A stretch of DNA of 64,000 nt from JAFAXD01 sp963833605 (GTDB lineage Bacteria; Pseudomonadota; Alphaproteobacteria; Rhizobiales; Xanthobacteraceae): NCBI GenBank assembly GCA_963833605.1, contig CAWHYZ010000005.1, forward strand, positions 1 through 64,000. The letters run 5' to 3'. Shown one piece after another: positions 63,692 to 64,000 of the stretch (position 1 is its first letter; each line of letters begins with the position of its first letter). Both the position numbers and the translations under genes were made by a program. Under the pieces are notes generated by a model that saw only the letters and a program-made list of their open reading frames with translations, had not been told where the DNA came from and ran no database searches.

Positions 63692-64000
63692 CTAGTGCGC
63701 TTTTTCCAGGATGTAGGTGAAGTCGGAGGGTATCGGACTTGGGCTGGCCGTCGTTGCATTCAAATGGCATGCGATGCAGCTTGACGACGCGAGCGGGAAC
63801 TTTCCCTGGCTGTAGGTCTCGAGCGTCGTGTTGGCGAGGTAGGTGGGCGCCGGTATGCCGGTCAGATCGATCGGGTTTGCGGAGTTTGTTGGCCACTGGG
63901 TACTGACCAGCATGTAGTTCTCCCAGACCGTACCCTTGATGCCTGCAACCGACCGGGACAGGCTGTTGATCTTGACCACGTCATCGGTGAGCGGGATCGT
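63692..64000 (-). CDS. cytochrome c-like protein, C-terminal part (partial)
   Basis: The frame is open to the edge of the window. The visible 102 residues include GTVWENYMLVSTQWPTNSAN and a haem c motif SSSCIACHLNATTAS. It precedes the small subunit and GMC genes on the same strand. In gluconate-type dehydrogenases a cytochrome c subunit takes electrons from the flavoprotein, so this could be that partner. The N-terminal part, which might hold more CxxCH motifs, is outside. Confidence 0.65.
   Translation of the reverse strand, partial: TIPLTDDVVKINSLSRSVAGIKGTVWENYMLVSTQWPTNSANPIDLTGIPAPTYLANTTLETYSQGKFPLASSSCIACHLNATTASPSPIPSDFTYILEKAH

Overview
The window looks like chromosomal DNA of a GC-rich alphaproteobacterium of the order Hyphomicrobiales, in the Bradyrhizobium/Xanthobacteraceae sphere. 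The reasons are the GC-rich codon use, the many orphan TctC-type binding proteins, Liv-type ABC transporters, a furoate/FDCA (hmf) cluster, IS110-family elements, and interspersed palindromic repeats of the type seen in rhizobial genomes. This placement is inference from gene content; there is no rRNA or marker gene in the window.

Layout. 1-5.1 kb is accessory and decayed: the end of an unknown gene, a frameshifted Hsp20 gene with a clear terminator, two small genes, a DNA-ligase remnant, and two different IS110-family insertion sequences side by side. The first has perfect 13-bp subterminal inverted repeats and a structured non-coding right end that fits a bridge RNA. 5.33-5.58 kb is almost pure C, probably a sequencing or assembly artefact, so the link between the left 5.3 kb and the rest is uncertain. 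5.6-9.9 kb holds an extensin-like lipoprotein, an amidase and an HpaB-type monooxygenase. 9.95-19.8 kb is a minus-strand operon hmfABCDE plus a TctC protein and a flavin monooxygenase, divergent from a UbiD-type decarboxylase (hmfF): a route from furan carboxylates to 2-oxoglutarate. 20-26.6 kb holds oleate hydratase, an IclR regulator and a divergent Liv-type ABC transporter; a near-identical operator lies in front of both the transporter and the HpaB gene.

26.8-34.3 kb holds an ArsR-methyltransferase fusion, TrmO, a GST/DUF899/ArsR/SRPBCC operon behind an AT-rich palindrome, a small lytic transglycosylase, thiC with promoter, TPP riboswitch and possible terminator, and a VapBC pair. 34.5-43.3 kb contains CinA, two TctC proteins, a group of three stem-loops, several small secreted proteins, a Gly-rich protein with duplicated Spy/CpxP-like domains and a frameshifted lytic transglycosylase. 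43.3-53.3 kb contains a class II aldolase, ettA, another TctC, a hydroxyacid dehydrogenase, a HAD/aminotransferase/hydrolase trio, a flavin monooxygenase and a cupin. 53.5-58.2 kb is a five-gene Liv-type ABC operon. 58.5-64 kb ends with a DUF805 protein and a minus-strand cluster: a cytochrome-like protein, a gluconate-dehydrogenase-like small subunit, a GMC oxidoreductase, a HAD acid phosphatase and a deaminase-fold protein with a broken Tat signal.

Six genes between 28.9 and 63.2 kb are each interrupted by exactly one extra base while both halves still look conserved. This points to sequencing indels more than to real pseudogenes, and it should be resolved before any of these genes is called inactive.
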